Assembly (NCBI RefSeq): GCF_905171765.1 | Contig: NC_053390.1 | Coordinates: 139,719,468-139,783,467 of the forward strand | Source of the DNA: Bufo bufo | Lineage: Eukaryota > Chordata > Amphibia > Anura > Bufonidae | Length of the DNA stretch: 64,000 nt | Direction: 5' to 3' | Program-made: the position numbers and the translations under genes | The notes under the pieces: model-generated | Database searches by the model: none | Told to the model about the DNA's origin: nothing | Seen by the model: the letters and a program-made list of their open reading frames with translations, nothing else | Part shown: positions 10,757 through 22,284 of the stretch, in pieces | Position numbering within the stretch: position 1 is the stretch's first letter | How the letters are laid out: every line of letters begins with the position of its first letter

Positions 10757-13192
10757 AAAGGGTTGCCCAGCCTAGGAGCCAACAACGCCAGTGCACCTAA
10801 CCTGTGCTCCACATGTGCTTGAGCAATAAACAGCAGAGATGCATCGTTCAAGCAGATGTGGCAACTGAGCTCTTCTGCAACAGTCACAGGATCAAGCCAC
10901 TTCCTAGTACTGCAGAGACCAGAAGCAGCTGCAATTGCATGTCATTTTAATATGGCCACAAAGTCATTATATAAAATCTATCTATATAGCGCCATCTGCT
11001 GATTGCTCTTTTCCTTAATTTTCCATCCACCTCACTGAGGTCTTTGCACATGCTCAGTTTAAATCTTCAACTGTAACCAGACATATCTTCTATTAGAAGC
11101 TGTATGGAAGAGAGAAAAGACAGGAGGCAGCAAATCATGTGTAGTACTGCCGATGGAGATGATATATAGTAAAAGGTAATGTGCTTACCTATTTCTGTTG
11201 TGAGAATTCACAGCAGCTATTCTAGCATGCCATTTTGGGTGACCACACAGCAAGCAGGAGTTCTAAACTGCAGCCTGGGTTCCTTACCAACAGCGGATGA
11301 TGGTGGCCTCAGCGTGAGAGGTTTCTGGGACTGAGAGGTGGTGCAGAGTAGGGGAGATGTCCTAGAGAGTGGGGAAAAAGTCCGTTGATGACGGCACCTG
11401 AAATGCAGTTCTTCTTGCTGTTTACCTTCTTATTCTGTTAGAAGCTGTGCGAGCTAAAGGAAAAAAGCTGTAGCAGAAAGGAGATGCCCCCTGAGCTGCC
11501 AGCTTGAAATAAAACAATTGAAACAATGAATGGGGAGATGTCTGGATCCATGTGAGGTACAGACTGGTTCTAGTTTTGGTAGAGTGAGGTTGTCATATGC
11601 AATATGATGTTTGATTTTCATTTTTTTACATCAATCATGGTATAACCACATTCATCAATGCTGCACCACCAGGATTTCCAGGAGATTAGATGCCAAACAA
11701 CTGAGTTTTTACTGTAATTCTCCCCTTGTCCTAGATATAGTGCTTATTATGTACAGTATATAACATAAATACAAAAAGGCCAATAACCACAATGCATTGG
11801 TAATACACCAAAAAATATAGGTAATAATGAATGTCTATGTTCTGAGAAAATGTAATGTGCTTGCAATGTGTTCTTTTCTGTGGAGCATATTGAATGCCGT
11901 CAGTAGTATTTGGCAGTGTCATCTATGCACAGTTATATTCACAAAAACACCATATTCATCATTTGATTTGATCGATACAGAGGTTCATTATCCATTATAA
12001 TGAGCTTAGTTCATTCATGCTTACGTTATACCAGATGACATTCAGATTTAATACATTTAACTTGTTGGACAGTCCTGAATATGAGAATAGTTTAGGTTTA
12101 CAGATAGTATATGTGCGGTACCATTAGGATGCTAATAACCAGACTATATGAACTTACTAGGAGCAGCATAGCTTTATGCTGACAGGAAGAATGACACAAC
12201 CAATTTATGCGGTAATATATCTTGCCGCACAGTCTTTTGCATGGTTTAATTCTGCAAGATTAAAACTCTTTCGAGCAGATGTATTTCAGTAGTTTGTATT
12301 CCTCCCAATACTCCCGATGAAAAGAGAGATGCAGTGCAAAATAATGTCCTTGTCTGTCCCTTCCTCATACAAACCTCCAATCAAATTTAATAAAGCTAGT
12401 TTGATACAATGCCAGCCTACACTTGGTTTACCCTTGGTCGACTTTAATAGGGTCAAAAATATTTTCACATTGGCAGTGTACGCATTAATCATTTTTCCAG
12501 AGGATTTAGAAAATTGAAAGAGACAAGGCCAAGCAAAATTTTAAATTAATTGGGCCTACCCCAGCATTCAAGGGTCACCTTGTGTCAGTTGTCCCACATT
12601 TTCCAGGTCACAGAGTTCCTGTGTATCCTACAACTGCCATGAGGAGAGATCCATGCTGTGGGCTCACAAAGGTGAAAGAATTTCTCTCAGAAAGTGCGAG
12701 TTTTCTTACAAGCTACTGCAATAATTACAGCTTCCAGATAGTCGCCAGACACTAACCACTTAAATAATGCACGCTCGGCTGACGCCTCTACTTGCACCTT
12801 CTCTAATGCAGTAGCAGTGAACATTGGAAAACACTCTGTCACTTGCTATAAATCTGCTACCAGCCCAAAAATATGGATTATTTAAGAGAAAACTTTTTAA
12901 TAACATTTGTCATAAAACTTGTTTTTTTGTGAATTTGAATAATACGATTAAATCTTGTTTAAATCTTTTATGGAAAACACAATTATTGGAAATAATAAAT
13001 ACATTAAAAAAATATTGGAATATCGGGACACTACAATTGTCACTTATAAATACTGGAGATCATGGAGCTTTACTGTTACACCTTGTATTTCTGGTATAAC
13101 ATAATCGGAGGTAATTAAACTAAAGCTGGTCATGAGTGTTTAGGTGACAGCTACCGTAATCCTCCCTACCCTGTGCACATGTTCTCAATAGG
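10757..13192. other. Low-repeat intergenic DNA, no gene recognised
   Basis: About 2.4 kb with no terminal repeats, tandem arrays or recognisable coding domain that I could see. The longest frames are below 100 codons, AT-rich and without motifs. It may be single-copy spacer or intron; its value is as a possible unique anchor between repeats. Confidence 0.55.
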
Positions 13193-13194
13193 TA

Positions 13195-14623
13195 CAGTTG
13201 AAACCAGAAGTTGACATACACTATATAAAAAGACACATATGCATGTTTTTCTCAATATCTGACATGAAATTAGAATAAACCTTTCTTGTTTTTGGTCAAT
13301 TAGGATTACCATAATTATTATTATTTGCCAAATGCCAGAATAATGAGAGAGAGAGAGAGAATGTTTTAAGACATTTCATTAATATTTGGTACCATTGCCC
13401 TTAAACTATATGACTTGGATCAAACGTTTTGGATATCCTTCCACAAGCTGCTCACAATAGTTGGTTGGAATTTGGGCCCATTCCTCCTGACAAAACTGGT
13501 GTAACTGAGTCATGTTGTTGGTCGCCTGGCTCGCACCTGCCTTTTCAGCTTTACCCATAAATTTATAATAGGATTGAGATCAGGGCTTTGTGATGGCCAC
13601 TCCAAAACATTGACTTTGTTATCCTTAAGCCAATTTGTAACCAGTTTGGCAGTACGCTTCGGGTCATTGTCCATTTGGAAGACCCATTTCCGCCCAAGCT
13701 TTAACTTCCTGGTTGATGTCTTAAGATGTTGCTTCAGTATTTCCACATAATCTTCTTTCCTCATTATGCCATCTATCTTGTGATAGTGCACCAGTTCCTC
13801 CTGCAGCAAAACAACCCCACAACATGATGCTGCCACCCCTGTGTTTCACAGTTGGGATGGTGTTCTTGAGCTTCCAAGCTTCTCCCTTTTTCCTCCAAAC
13901 GTAACAATAGTCATTATGGCCAAAAAGTTCAATTTTAGTTTCGTCAGACCACCAAAAATGTAGGTCTTTGTTCCTGTGTGCATTTGCAAACATTAATCTG
14001 GCTTTTTTATGTTTCTTTTTGAGAAATGGCTTCTTCCTGGCAGAGTGCCTTTCAGCCCATGTTAATACAGTACTCGTTTCACTGTGGATATTGACACAAT
14101 CTTACCAGCTTCTGCCATCATCTTCACAAGGTCTTTTGCTTTTGTTCTTGGGTTGATATGCACATGTCGGACCAAAGCACATTCATCTCTGGGACACAGA
14201 AACCTTCTCCTTCCTGAGCGGTATGATAGCAGGACATTCCCATCTTGTTTGTACTTGCGTATAAAGAAGCAGTGTGTTTCAGGTGTGCATTTAAATACAT
14301 CCACAGGTGTGTCTCTAATTAACTCCGATGTTGCCAACAAACCTAACAGAAGCTTCCAAACACATGACATCATCATATGGGCAGTCCAGAATTGTTTAAA
14401 GGCATAGAAATCTTAGTGTATGTAATCTTTTGATATTGCAGAAAGTGATAAAAATGCCTTAAAACATTCTCTCTCTCATTATTCTGGCATTTGGCAAATA
14501 ATAATAATTATGGTAATCCTAATTGACCAAAAACAGGAAAGGTTTATTTTGATTTCATGTCAGATATTGAGAAAAACATGCATGTCTTTTTATATAGTGT
14601 ATGAAAACTTCTGGTTTCAACTG
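13195..14623 (-). mobile_element. Tc1/mariner element, Sleeping Beauty-like, decayed
   Basis: A 1,429-bp element flanked by TA (13193-13194 and 14624-14625). The ends start cagttgaaaccagaagttg and are close to the Sleeping Beauty/Frog Prince type of terminus. A second inverted pair (tctggcatttggcaaataat) lies at about 13326-13345 and 14483-14502. The transposase is on the minus strand and broken. An (ag)n run sits at 13346-13361. Confidence 0.9.
13510..14376 (-). pseudogene. Sleeping Beauty-like Tc1 transposase remnant
   Basis: Three minus-strand pieces in different frames (14062-14376, 13721-13993, 13510-13836) together cover most of a DD34E transposase. The N-terminal piece has a GRRRF-type paired-like DNA-binding segment. 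The middle piece carries the first catalytic aspartate in WWSDETKIELFG. The last carries the second aspartate in QMDNDPKRTAKLV, but the catalytic glutamate is replaced: NPIINLW where the family has NPIENLW. With frameshifts plus loss of the glutamate, the protein cannot be active. It overlaps nothing else and has no regulatory context other than its own terminal repeats. Confidence 0.88.
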
Positions 14624-14684
14624 TATAAGAGAACAAGCCGCTCGTAGACATCTCGGACAGTGGCATATTTCACATGAAAGCAAA

Positions 14685-14880
14685 AGGATCCTCAGTAGTT
14701 AGCACTGGTGCCTTGCAGCGCTGGGGTCCTTGGTTCGAATCCGACCAAGGACAACATCTGCATGGAGTTTGTATGTTCTCCCCGCGTTTGCATGGGTTTT
14801 CTCCGAGTATTCCAGGGAACTTAGATTGTGAGATTCCACTGAGATCTTCCCATAGATTAATGGAAGGATGAGGACAGTAC
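14685..14880 (+). repeat. tRNA-derived SINE (V-SINE/HE1-like)
   Basis: The head resembles a tRNA: an A-box-like tagttagcactggtgcc (about 14697) and an exact B-box ggttcgaatcc (about 14732). These form an internal RNA polymerase III promoter. The body (catggagtttgtatgttctc, about 14762-14781) matches the conserved segment that I recognise from V-SINE/HE1-type SINEs of fish and amphibians. The 3' part seems to lack a stretch before gaacttagattgtgag. The ends are approximate. Confidence 0.75.
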
Positions 14881-15390
14881 AGAACCTGTGTAAGTGACAT
14901 TTCAGACAAAACAAAAGTGCAAATTTGTGCTGGAGCCAGTGGAAAGAGTGTGAAGAGAGATCTCATAGCGGTCACTCGAGAGTGCCTTGGTGTTGACTCT
15001 GCAAAAGAGACGGTTAATAAATAGGAGCCCATGGGAGTATATTGTGGACATAGTATCATATCTGCCTGGAGACAAACTCAATAATGATAGGTTGCCAATG
15101 GCCTATTAAAGGCCCACTATAGTATCTGCCTAAAATGTTTGTTGGGATCGGAAGGGACAAGACAGGCATCTGCAGTGGTTAAACTAAAGCCATTGTTGGT
15201 TGCTAATTCTCCTTCTGCAAGTATAATGTATAAAAATAGTAACTAGCGGTCAGAACAAAGTAGTCAAGTTTTGAAATTTCGTTGTAAAGAGAGAAATATT
15301 GTTAAAGGTGAAAAGTACAAATTTATTGTATTGCTGTGCTACTGCACAGTTTTCTGAAAATGGAGGTGGAATCCTTCTGGTTGAAAACAC
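14881..15390. other. No gene recognised
   Basis: About 500 bp between the SINE and a MITE with no recognisable coding domain or terminal repeats. Confidence 0.5.
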
Positions 15391-15393
15391 TAA

Positions 15394-15703
15394 GGGCTGT
15401 TTCCCACGAGCGAATGCCGTGCGTGGAATCCGCTGCGTGAATGACAGCCAAGTCTCGCACTGGACAGCAGAGACACGGAGCATTAACATGATTGATAATG
15501 CTCCGTGCCTCTCTGTGATCTTTTTGCTACAAAATCACAGTGACAACTTTATCTCACTGTGATTTTGTAGTAAAAAGATCACAGAGAGGCACGGAGCATT
15601 ATCAATAATGTTAATGCTCTGTGTCTTTGCTGTCCAGAGCACGGCTTGGCTCTTATTCACGCAGCGGATGACACGCACAGAGTCCGCTCGTGTGAAAGAG
15701 CCC
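15394..15703. mobile_element. Hairpin MITE, same family as 7357-7660
   Basis: A 310-bp inverted-repeat element with ends gggctgtttcccacgagcg and, inverted, gggctctttcacacgagcg. It is flanked by TAA (15391-15393) and TCA (15704-15706), a possible decayed 3-bp duplication. The core is a hairpin of arms longer than 80 bp with only a few mismatches and a loop of about 10 bp (caactttatc, about 15543). The core contains ataatgct and gcctctctg motifs also present in the core of the 7357 element. Outside the hairpin, 15707-15986 shows nothing recognisable. Confidence 0.75.
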
Positions 15704-16448
15704 TCAAGGGGGAAATTTGCCAAGCCTTGCATTCCAGAATTCTGGCAAAATAGAGCTTTTGCGACCTTTTGCATTTTTACGCCACTCACTCCAGTTTTGA
15801 AAAGTGGGTGGGAAAGTAGGCATGGTTAGCTATGTTAAGAAGTTTCATTTCAGATTTATGACTGCAGCTTTTTTTAAAAGTCACCAAAAAAGTCCCAAAT
15901 CCACTAGGGAGGTGGTGCAGAAAACTGGAGTAGCATTTCTAGACAAAAGAGTTGGTTGCACAAAATTTAACAAACAGCCTACACTGTTAACCCCTTCAGG
16001 ACCCTGCCATTTTTTACCTTAACCGCCTCCGCGTTCCGGAGGCGGCAGCTCCAGGCAGAGTCACGCATCTATGCGTCATCTCACGAGACGCGAGATTTCC
16101 TGTGAACGCGCGCACACAGGAAGGCGCGTTCACAGGATCGGAAGGTGAGCGAGTGGATCTACAGCCTGCCAGCGGCGATCGTTCGCTGGCAGGCTGTAGA
16201 TAAGATTTTTTTAACCCCTAACAGGGATATTAGACGCTGTTTTGATAACAGCGTCTAATATACCTGCTACCTGGTCCTCTGGTGGTCCCTTTTGCTTGGA
16301 TCGACCACCAGAGGACACAGGCAGCTCAGTAATAAGTAGCACCAAGCACCACTACACTACACCCCCCTGTCACTTATTAACTCCTTATTAACCCCTGATC
16401 ACCCCATATAGACTCCCTGATCACCCCCCTGTCATTGATCACCACCCT

Positions 16449-17141
16449 GTAAGGCTCCATTCAGACGTCTGTATGTTTTTTACGGATCCACGGATACATG
16501 GATCGGATCCGCAAAACACATACAGATGTCTGAATGGAGCCTTACAGGGGGGTGATCACCCCATATAGACTCCCTGATCACCCCCCTGTCATTGATCACC
16601 CCCCTGTAAGGCTCCATTCCGACGTCCGTATGTTTTTTACGGATCCACGGATACATGGATCGGATCCGCAAAACACATACGGACGTCTGAATGGAGCCTT
16701 ACAGGGGGTGATCAATGACAGGGGGGTGATCACCCCATATAGACTCCCTGATCACCCCCCTGTCATTGATCACCCCTCTGTAAGGCTCCATTCAGACGTC
16801 CGTATGTTTTTTTACGGATCCACGGATACATGGATCGGATCCGCAAAACACATACGGACGTCTGAATGGAGCCTTACAGGGGGGTGATCAATGACAGGGG
16901 GGTGATCAATGACAGGGGGGTGATCAGGGAGTCTATATGGGGTGATCACCCCCCTGTCATTGATCACCCCCCTGTAAGGCTCCATTCAGATGTCCGTATG
17001 TGTTTTGCGGATCCGATCCATGTATCCGTAAAAAACATACGGACGTCTGAATGGAGCCTTACAGGGGGGTGATCAATGACAGGGGGGTGATCACCCCATA
17101 TAGACTCCCTGATCACCCCCCTGTCATTGATCACCCCCCTG
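16449..17141. repeat. Array of four near-palindromic hairpins with shared spacers
   Basis: Four copies of a roughly 95-bp palindrome, each running from gtaaggctccattc to gaatggagccttac, lie at 16449-16544, 16606-16702, 16780-16877 and 16974-17062. The start of a fifth lies at 17141. Spacers are made of tgtcattgatcaccc and ccatatagactccctgatc motifs. The fourth hairpin and its spacer are inverted relative to the first three. The hairpin ends resemble Harbinger MITE ends, but no clear 3-bp duplication can be assigned. Confidence 0.8.
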
Positions 17142-17160
17142 TAAGGCTCCATTCAGACAT

Positions 17161-18990
17161 TTTATTTGGCCCAAGTTAGCGGAAATTATATATATATATT
17201 TATTTATTTTTTTCTTACAAAGTCTCATATTCCACTAACTTGTGTCAAAAAATAAAATCTCACATGAACTCACCATACCCCTCACGGAATCCAAATGCGT
17301 AAAATTTTTTAGACATTTATATTCCAGACTTCTTCTCACGCTTTAGGGCCCCTAAAATGCCAGGGCAGTATAAATTCCCCACATGTGACCCCATTTCGGA
17401 AAGAAGACACCCAAGGTATTCCGTGAGGGGCATATTGAGTCCATGAAAGATTGAAATTTTTGTCCCAAGTTAGCGGAAAGGGAGACTTTGTGAGAAAAAA
17501 AATATATCAATTTCCGCTAACTTGTGCCAAAAAAAAAAATTTCTATGATTTCGCCATGCCCCTCATTGAATACCTTGGGGTGTCTTCTTTCCAAAATGGG
17601 GTCACATGTGGGGTATTTATACTGCCCTGGCATTTTAGGGGCCCTAAAGCGTGAAAAGAAGTCTGGGATCCAAATGTCTAAAAATGCCCTCCTAAAAAGA
17701 ATTTGGGCCCCTTTGCGCATCTAGGCTGCAAAAAAGTGTCACACATCTGGTATCGCCGTACTCAGGAGAAGTTGAGGAATGTGTTTTGGGGTGTCATTTT
17801 ACATATACCCATGCTGGGTGAGATAAATATCTTGGTCAAATGCCAACTTTGTATAAAAAAATGGGAAAAGTTGTCTTTTGCCGAGATATTTCTCTCACCC
17901 AGCATGGGTATATGTAAAAAGACACCCCAAAACACATTGCCCAACTTCTTCTGAGTACGGCGATACCAGATGTGTGACACTTTTTTGCAGCCTAGGTGGG
18001 CAAATGGGCCCACATTCCAAAGAGCACCTTTCGGATTTCACAGGGCATTTTTTACAGATTTTGATTTCAAACTACTTCTCACACATTAGGGCCCCTAAAG
18101 GCCAGGGCAGTATAACTACCGCACAAGTGACCCCATTTTGGAAAGAAGACACCCCAAGGTATTCCGTGAGGGACATGGCGAGTTTCTAGAATTATTTATT
18201 TTTTGTCACAAGTTAGCGGAAAATGATGATTTTTTTTTTCTTACAAAGTCTCATATTCCACTAACTTGTGACAAAAAATAAAAACTTCCATGAACTCACT
18301 ATGCCCATCACGAAATACCTTGGGGTGTCTTCTTTCCAAAATGGGGTCACTTGTGGGGTAGTTATACTGCCCTGGAATTCTAGGGGCCCTAATGTGTGGT
18401 AAGTAGTTTGAAATCAAAATGTGTAAAAAATGACCTGTGAAATCCTAAAGGTGCTCTTTGGAATGTGGGCCCCTTTGCCCACCTAGGCTGCAAAAAAGTG
18501 TCACACATGTGGTATTGCCGTACTCAGGAGAAGTTGGGCAATGTGTTTTGGGGTGTCATTTTACATATACCCATGCTAAGTGAGATAAATATCTTGGTCA
18601 AATGCTAACTTTGTATAAAAAAAAATGGGAAAAGTTGTCTTTTGCCAAGATATTTCTCTCACACAGTATGGGTATATGTAAAATGACACTTCTCCTGAGT
18701 ACGGCAATACCAGATGTGTGACACTTTTTTGCAGCCTAGGTGGGCAAAGGGGACCACATTCCAAAGAGCACCTTTCGGATTTCACCGCCCATTTTTTACA
18801 GATTTTGATTTCAAACTACTTTGCACGCATTTGGGCCCCTAAAATGCCAGGGCAGTATAACTACCCCACAAGTGACCCCATTTTGGAAAGAAGACACCCC
18901 AAGGTATTTCGTGATGGGCATAGTGAGTTCATGGAAGTTTTTATTTTTTGTCACAACTTAGTGGAATATGAGACTTTGTAAGAAACAAAA
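17161..18990. repeat. Alternating inverted repeats inside the piggyBac-like element
   Basis: A block containing gcagcctaggtgggcaaa and tgtgtgacac (direct near 17955 and 18695, inverted near 17720 and 18480) alternates in orientation, giving two large palindromes of several hundred bases. The flanks share tcatattccactaacttgtg near 17225 and 18248 and its inverse near 18955. Open frames here are by-products of the repeats. Confidence 0.8.
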
Positions 18991-19607
18991 TCAATAAAAA
19001 AAAATCATCATTTTCCGCTAACTTGTGACAAAAAATAAAAAGTTCTTTGAACTCACTATGCCCATCAGCGAATACCTTAGGGTGTCTACTTTCCGAAATG
19101 GGGTCATTTGTGGGGTGTTTGTACTGTCTGGCCATTGTAGAACCTCAGGAAACATGACAGTTGCTCAGAAAGTCAAAGCTGCTTCAAAAAGCGGAAATTC
19201 ACATTTTTGTACCATAGTTTGTAAACGCTATAACTTTTACCCAAACCATTTTTTTTTACCCAAACATTTTTTTTTTTATCAAAGACATGTAGAACAATAA
19301 ATTTAGAGAAAAATTTATATATGGATGTCGTTTTTTTTTGCAAAATTTTACAACTGAAAGTGAAAAATGTCATTTTTTTGCAAAAAAAATGGTTACATTT
19401 TGATTAATAACAAAAAAAGTTAAAATGTCAGCAGCAATGAAATACCACCAAATGAAAGCTCTATTAGTGAGAAGAAAAGGAGGTACAATTCATTTGGGTG
19501 GTAAGTTGCATGACCGAGCAATAAATGGTGAAAGTAGTGTAGTGCAGAAGTGTAAAAAGTGGCCTGGTCATTAAGGGTGTTTAAGCTAGGGGAGCTGAGG
19601 TGGTTAA

Positions 19608-20260
19608 TAGATGTATAATATCAATAAAGAAATAGCAAAGTTTGACTTAAACTCATACTTCTAAAATGCTCCGCCACTCATCTGGGTGGGTTTTCCAAGG
19701 TATGGACTTCTAGATTCTGAGGTATTGAACAATACTGCTGTATTTACAAAGGGTCCTCTACAGGGTGATGCTGTCACTGCTGATGTAGTTGCCCTCATTG
19801 CCGTGCAGGTTAGACACATGTAACAAACAGGCAAAAAAAACTGAATTCACATTGACTTTACTCCAAGGAGGATTTTTCACCCTTGGCTTTGAAGACTAGT
19901 GTGGCATCATGGGTTCAGGTCATAGAAAGTTCAATAGGGCTCCTGCTGCTTTCAGCAGGACCCCACTCACCACACAATAATTTGAATGCTCTCCTGGTCA
20001 CCCGCGTCTTTTCTCAGGTGAACTCTCTCTAGACCTCTCCTCTAAGACCACTGTGTCCCTCTCTAGGCAAATTCTCAGCAGGAACTGTGCATGGACCAAA
20101 CTTCCAGTCCACCACCAAGGTGCCTTTCTCCATACCCAGCAGCTACAGCAGCTTCAGCAAGCAGTTATGTCGCACACCTTTTGGTAGGAGGCAATACCTT
20201 TTATCTGCTCCATATAGCAGCTTCACCACAAGGCTACAAGAAGTCCTCCCTTCCACTATG
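19608..20260. other. No gene recognised
   Basis: About 650 bp without recognisable repeats or domains. Two overlapping frames near 20087-20339 are short and lack motifs. Confidence 0.5.
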
Positions 20261-20865
20261 TGTCACGCCTGTGTGGGAGAGGGAGACACCACACCGGAGG
20301 AAGAAGGAGAGGGAACAAGGAACAAGACCTGAAAGCTAGGGAAGAAAGAAGGACACCTCTTAGTCAAATCCCTAGTCACAGTCCTGACAGGTAGGTAGGC
20401 TCATACGCAGGTGTACCTAAAGTCCTAACTCACCCTATAAGACCCTGGCGATAGTGACAGGACTGAGACTACCTGTTCCTCCAGAAAGAAAGGATGAACA
20501 GAAGTCTCCCTCAGGCCTACAACAAAGGGCAGGGGAAAAAACAACACACAGATAAACCAAAACAAAATGGAAAATGGAAAAGAAACACTTAACTTTCCAG
20601 TAGCTAAAGCAGCAACAAGAACTCAGCCGAGAACCAAATACCAGCAGACCACAGATACCACTGAAGCTATAAACCGCACAGCATTGTGGGAGAAGCAACT
20701 ATAAATAAGGAAAGTTAAATGACCACAATTGCAACACCTGGAGGATAGAGATGTGGCCAGTATCAGAAACAACAAAGACACCTATTAATCCACAAGGAAA
20801 CCTGCCAGATCAAAGCACGTGTTGCCAGTCTCACAGATCCTCTGTCACCCACTGTCGCGGGGACA
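20261..20865. other. LTR-like block, unproven
   Basis: Runs from TGTCACGCCTG to GGGGACA, so it has the TG...CA form and a similar start to the Gypsy LTRs. A TATA-like ctataaataagg lies near 20698. The immediate flanks (ctatg and tctgt) do not match, and no internal retrotransposon sequence adjoins it. It could be an old solo LTR or chance. Confidence 0.25.
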
Positions 20866-20872
20866 TCTGTAT

Positions 20873-22284
20873 TAGAGAAGAGAACTTTGCACGTTTGTCA
20901 TTCGCCGAACATGTGAACATATGGCGATGTTCGCATGCGCCATATTCTTTTGCATTGCACCGAACTTTGACCCATGACAGATCCATCAGGTAAGACAGGA
21001 CAGCCAATTGAAATGTCAGCACATGAACACTTCCCCACCCTATACCAGAACCCAATCTGGCCGCCATTTTACATTCTGAGTTTTGCCAGTGTAGGGAGAG
21101 GTTGCTTTGTGGAGCAGGAACAGACTGTTAGGGACACCAAATGCTAGCAAATAGGGCCACTATAGTCCTTTTAAGGACTGGTATAGGTGTACTATTGATA
21201 GGTGTGATATACTGAGGGTTGTGATATACTTAAAATATACTTTATAACATAGAAAGTATATTATAGTGCATTTGTATTGTGCAGCAGTTGTGTGCTGTTC
21301 TGCTGCAGTACCACAGCTATATAGAGGGACAGAAGCTATTTTAAAAACTAATTGCAACTGGTGTGATATACCTGTTGCCCCAAAAACTACTGATTGAGGG
21401 GTGTGATATACCTATAATATACTTTCTAACATAGAAAGTATATAAATCATTTGTATTGTGCAGCAGTTGTGTGACGTTCTGCTGCGATTCTGCAGGTACA
21501 GTATATAGAGGGACAAGTGCTATTGGAACAACTATTTGCAACGGGAGTGACATACTTGTTGCCCCAAAAAAAACTGATTGAGGGGTGCAATATACCTGCT
21601 TCCACAAAATACTGATTAAGGGGTTTGATATACCTGCTTCCACAAAATACTGATTATGTGGTGCAATATATCTGCTTCCACCAAATATTGATTGAGGCCT
21701 GCAATATACCTGCTTCCAAAAATACTGATTGATGGGTGCAATATACCTGCTTCCACCAAATATTGAATAAGGGGTTCTATATACCTGCTTCCACAAAGTA
21801 CAGATTGAGGGTTGCGATATACCTGCTTCCACAAAATATTGATTAAGGGGTTCTATATATCTGTTTCCACAAAATACTGATTGAGGGGTGTGATATACCT
21901 GCTTCCACAAAATAGTGATTGAGGGGTTTGATATACCTGCTTCCACAAAATACTGATTGATGGGTGCGATTTACCTGCTTCCACAAAGTACTGATTAAGG
22001 GGTTTGATATACCCGCTTCCACAAAATACAGATTGAGGTGCTTCTAAAATACTGATTGAGGGGTTTGATATACCATGTCCACCAAATACTGATTGAGGCC
22101 TGCGATACACCTGCTTCCACAAAATGCAGACTGAGGGGTGCAATATACCTGCTTCCACTAAATATTGATTATGGGGTTCTATATACCTGTTTCCACAAAA
22201 TACTGATTATGGGCTTTGATATACCTGCTTCCACAAAATACAGATGGAGGGGTGCGATATACCCACTTCCACCAAATATTGATA
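20873..22284 (+). repeat. hAT element 1, 5' end and minisatellite
   Basis: Starts with tagagaagagaac and contains the same unique 5' block as 6527-7312 (inverted) and 51226-51540. It then runs into about 17 units of a roughly 42-bp minisatellite (consensus around cctgcttccacaaaatactg). The array resumes at 27820 after the piggyBac insertion and leads into a hAT transposase at 28323, so I read 20873-22284 plus 27820-30516 as one split hAT element. Confidence 0.7.

Larger units (their letters stand above)
15987..19607. mobile_element. Non-autonomous piggyBac-like element full of inverted repeats
   Basis: A 3.6-kb block bounded by TTAA (15987-15990 and 19604-19607). The ends ttaaccccttcagg and, inverted, ttaaccacctcagc match at about 12 of 14 positions, as expected for piggyBac-type termini. 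The interior holds a GC-rich left part with several short hairpins (for example tctacagcctgccagcg and its inverse near 16160 and 16184; gtcctctggtggtc and its inverse near 16272 and 16302), a hairpin array (16449-17141) and long alternating inverted repeats (17161-18990). No transposase was found. Classification is by ends only. Confidence 0.6.

Noticed and set aside
10757..13192. Possible host exons in the low-repeat stretch
   Set aside because: No frame shows recognisable domain sequence, and I could not identify convincing splice-flanked coding blocks by eye.
14690..14760. Possible tRNA gene (A-box-like and perfect B-box)
   Set aside because: The region does not continue as a full tRNA cloverleaf and is joined to a SINE body, so it is a SINE head.
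16480..17152. Repeated frames reading MEPYRGVINDRGV
   Set aside because: They are translations of the hairpin array in several frames and both strands.
20261..20865. Solo LTR
   Set aside because: TG...CA form and a TATA-like box are present, but flanks do not form a duplication and no relative was seen; kept only as a low-confidence block.
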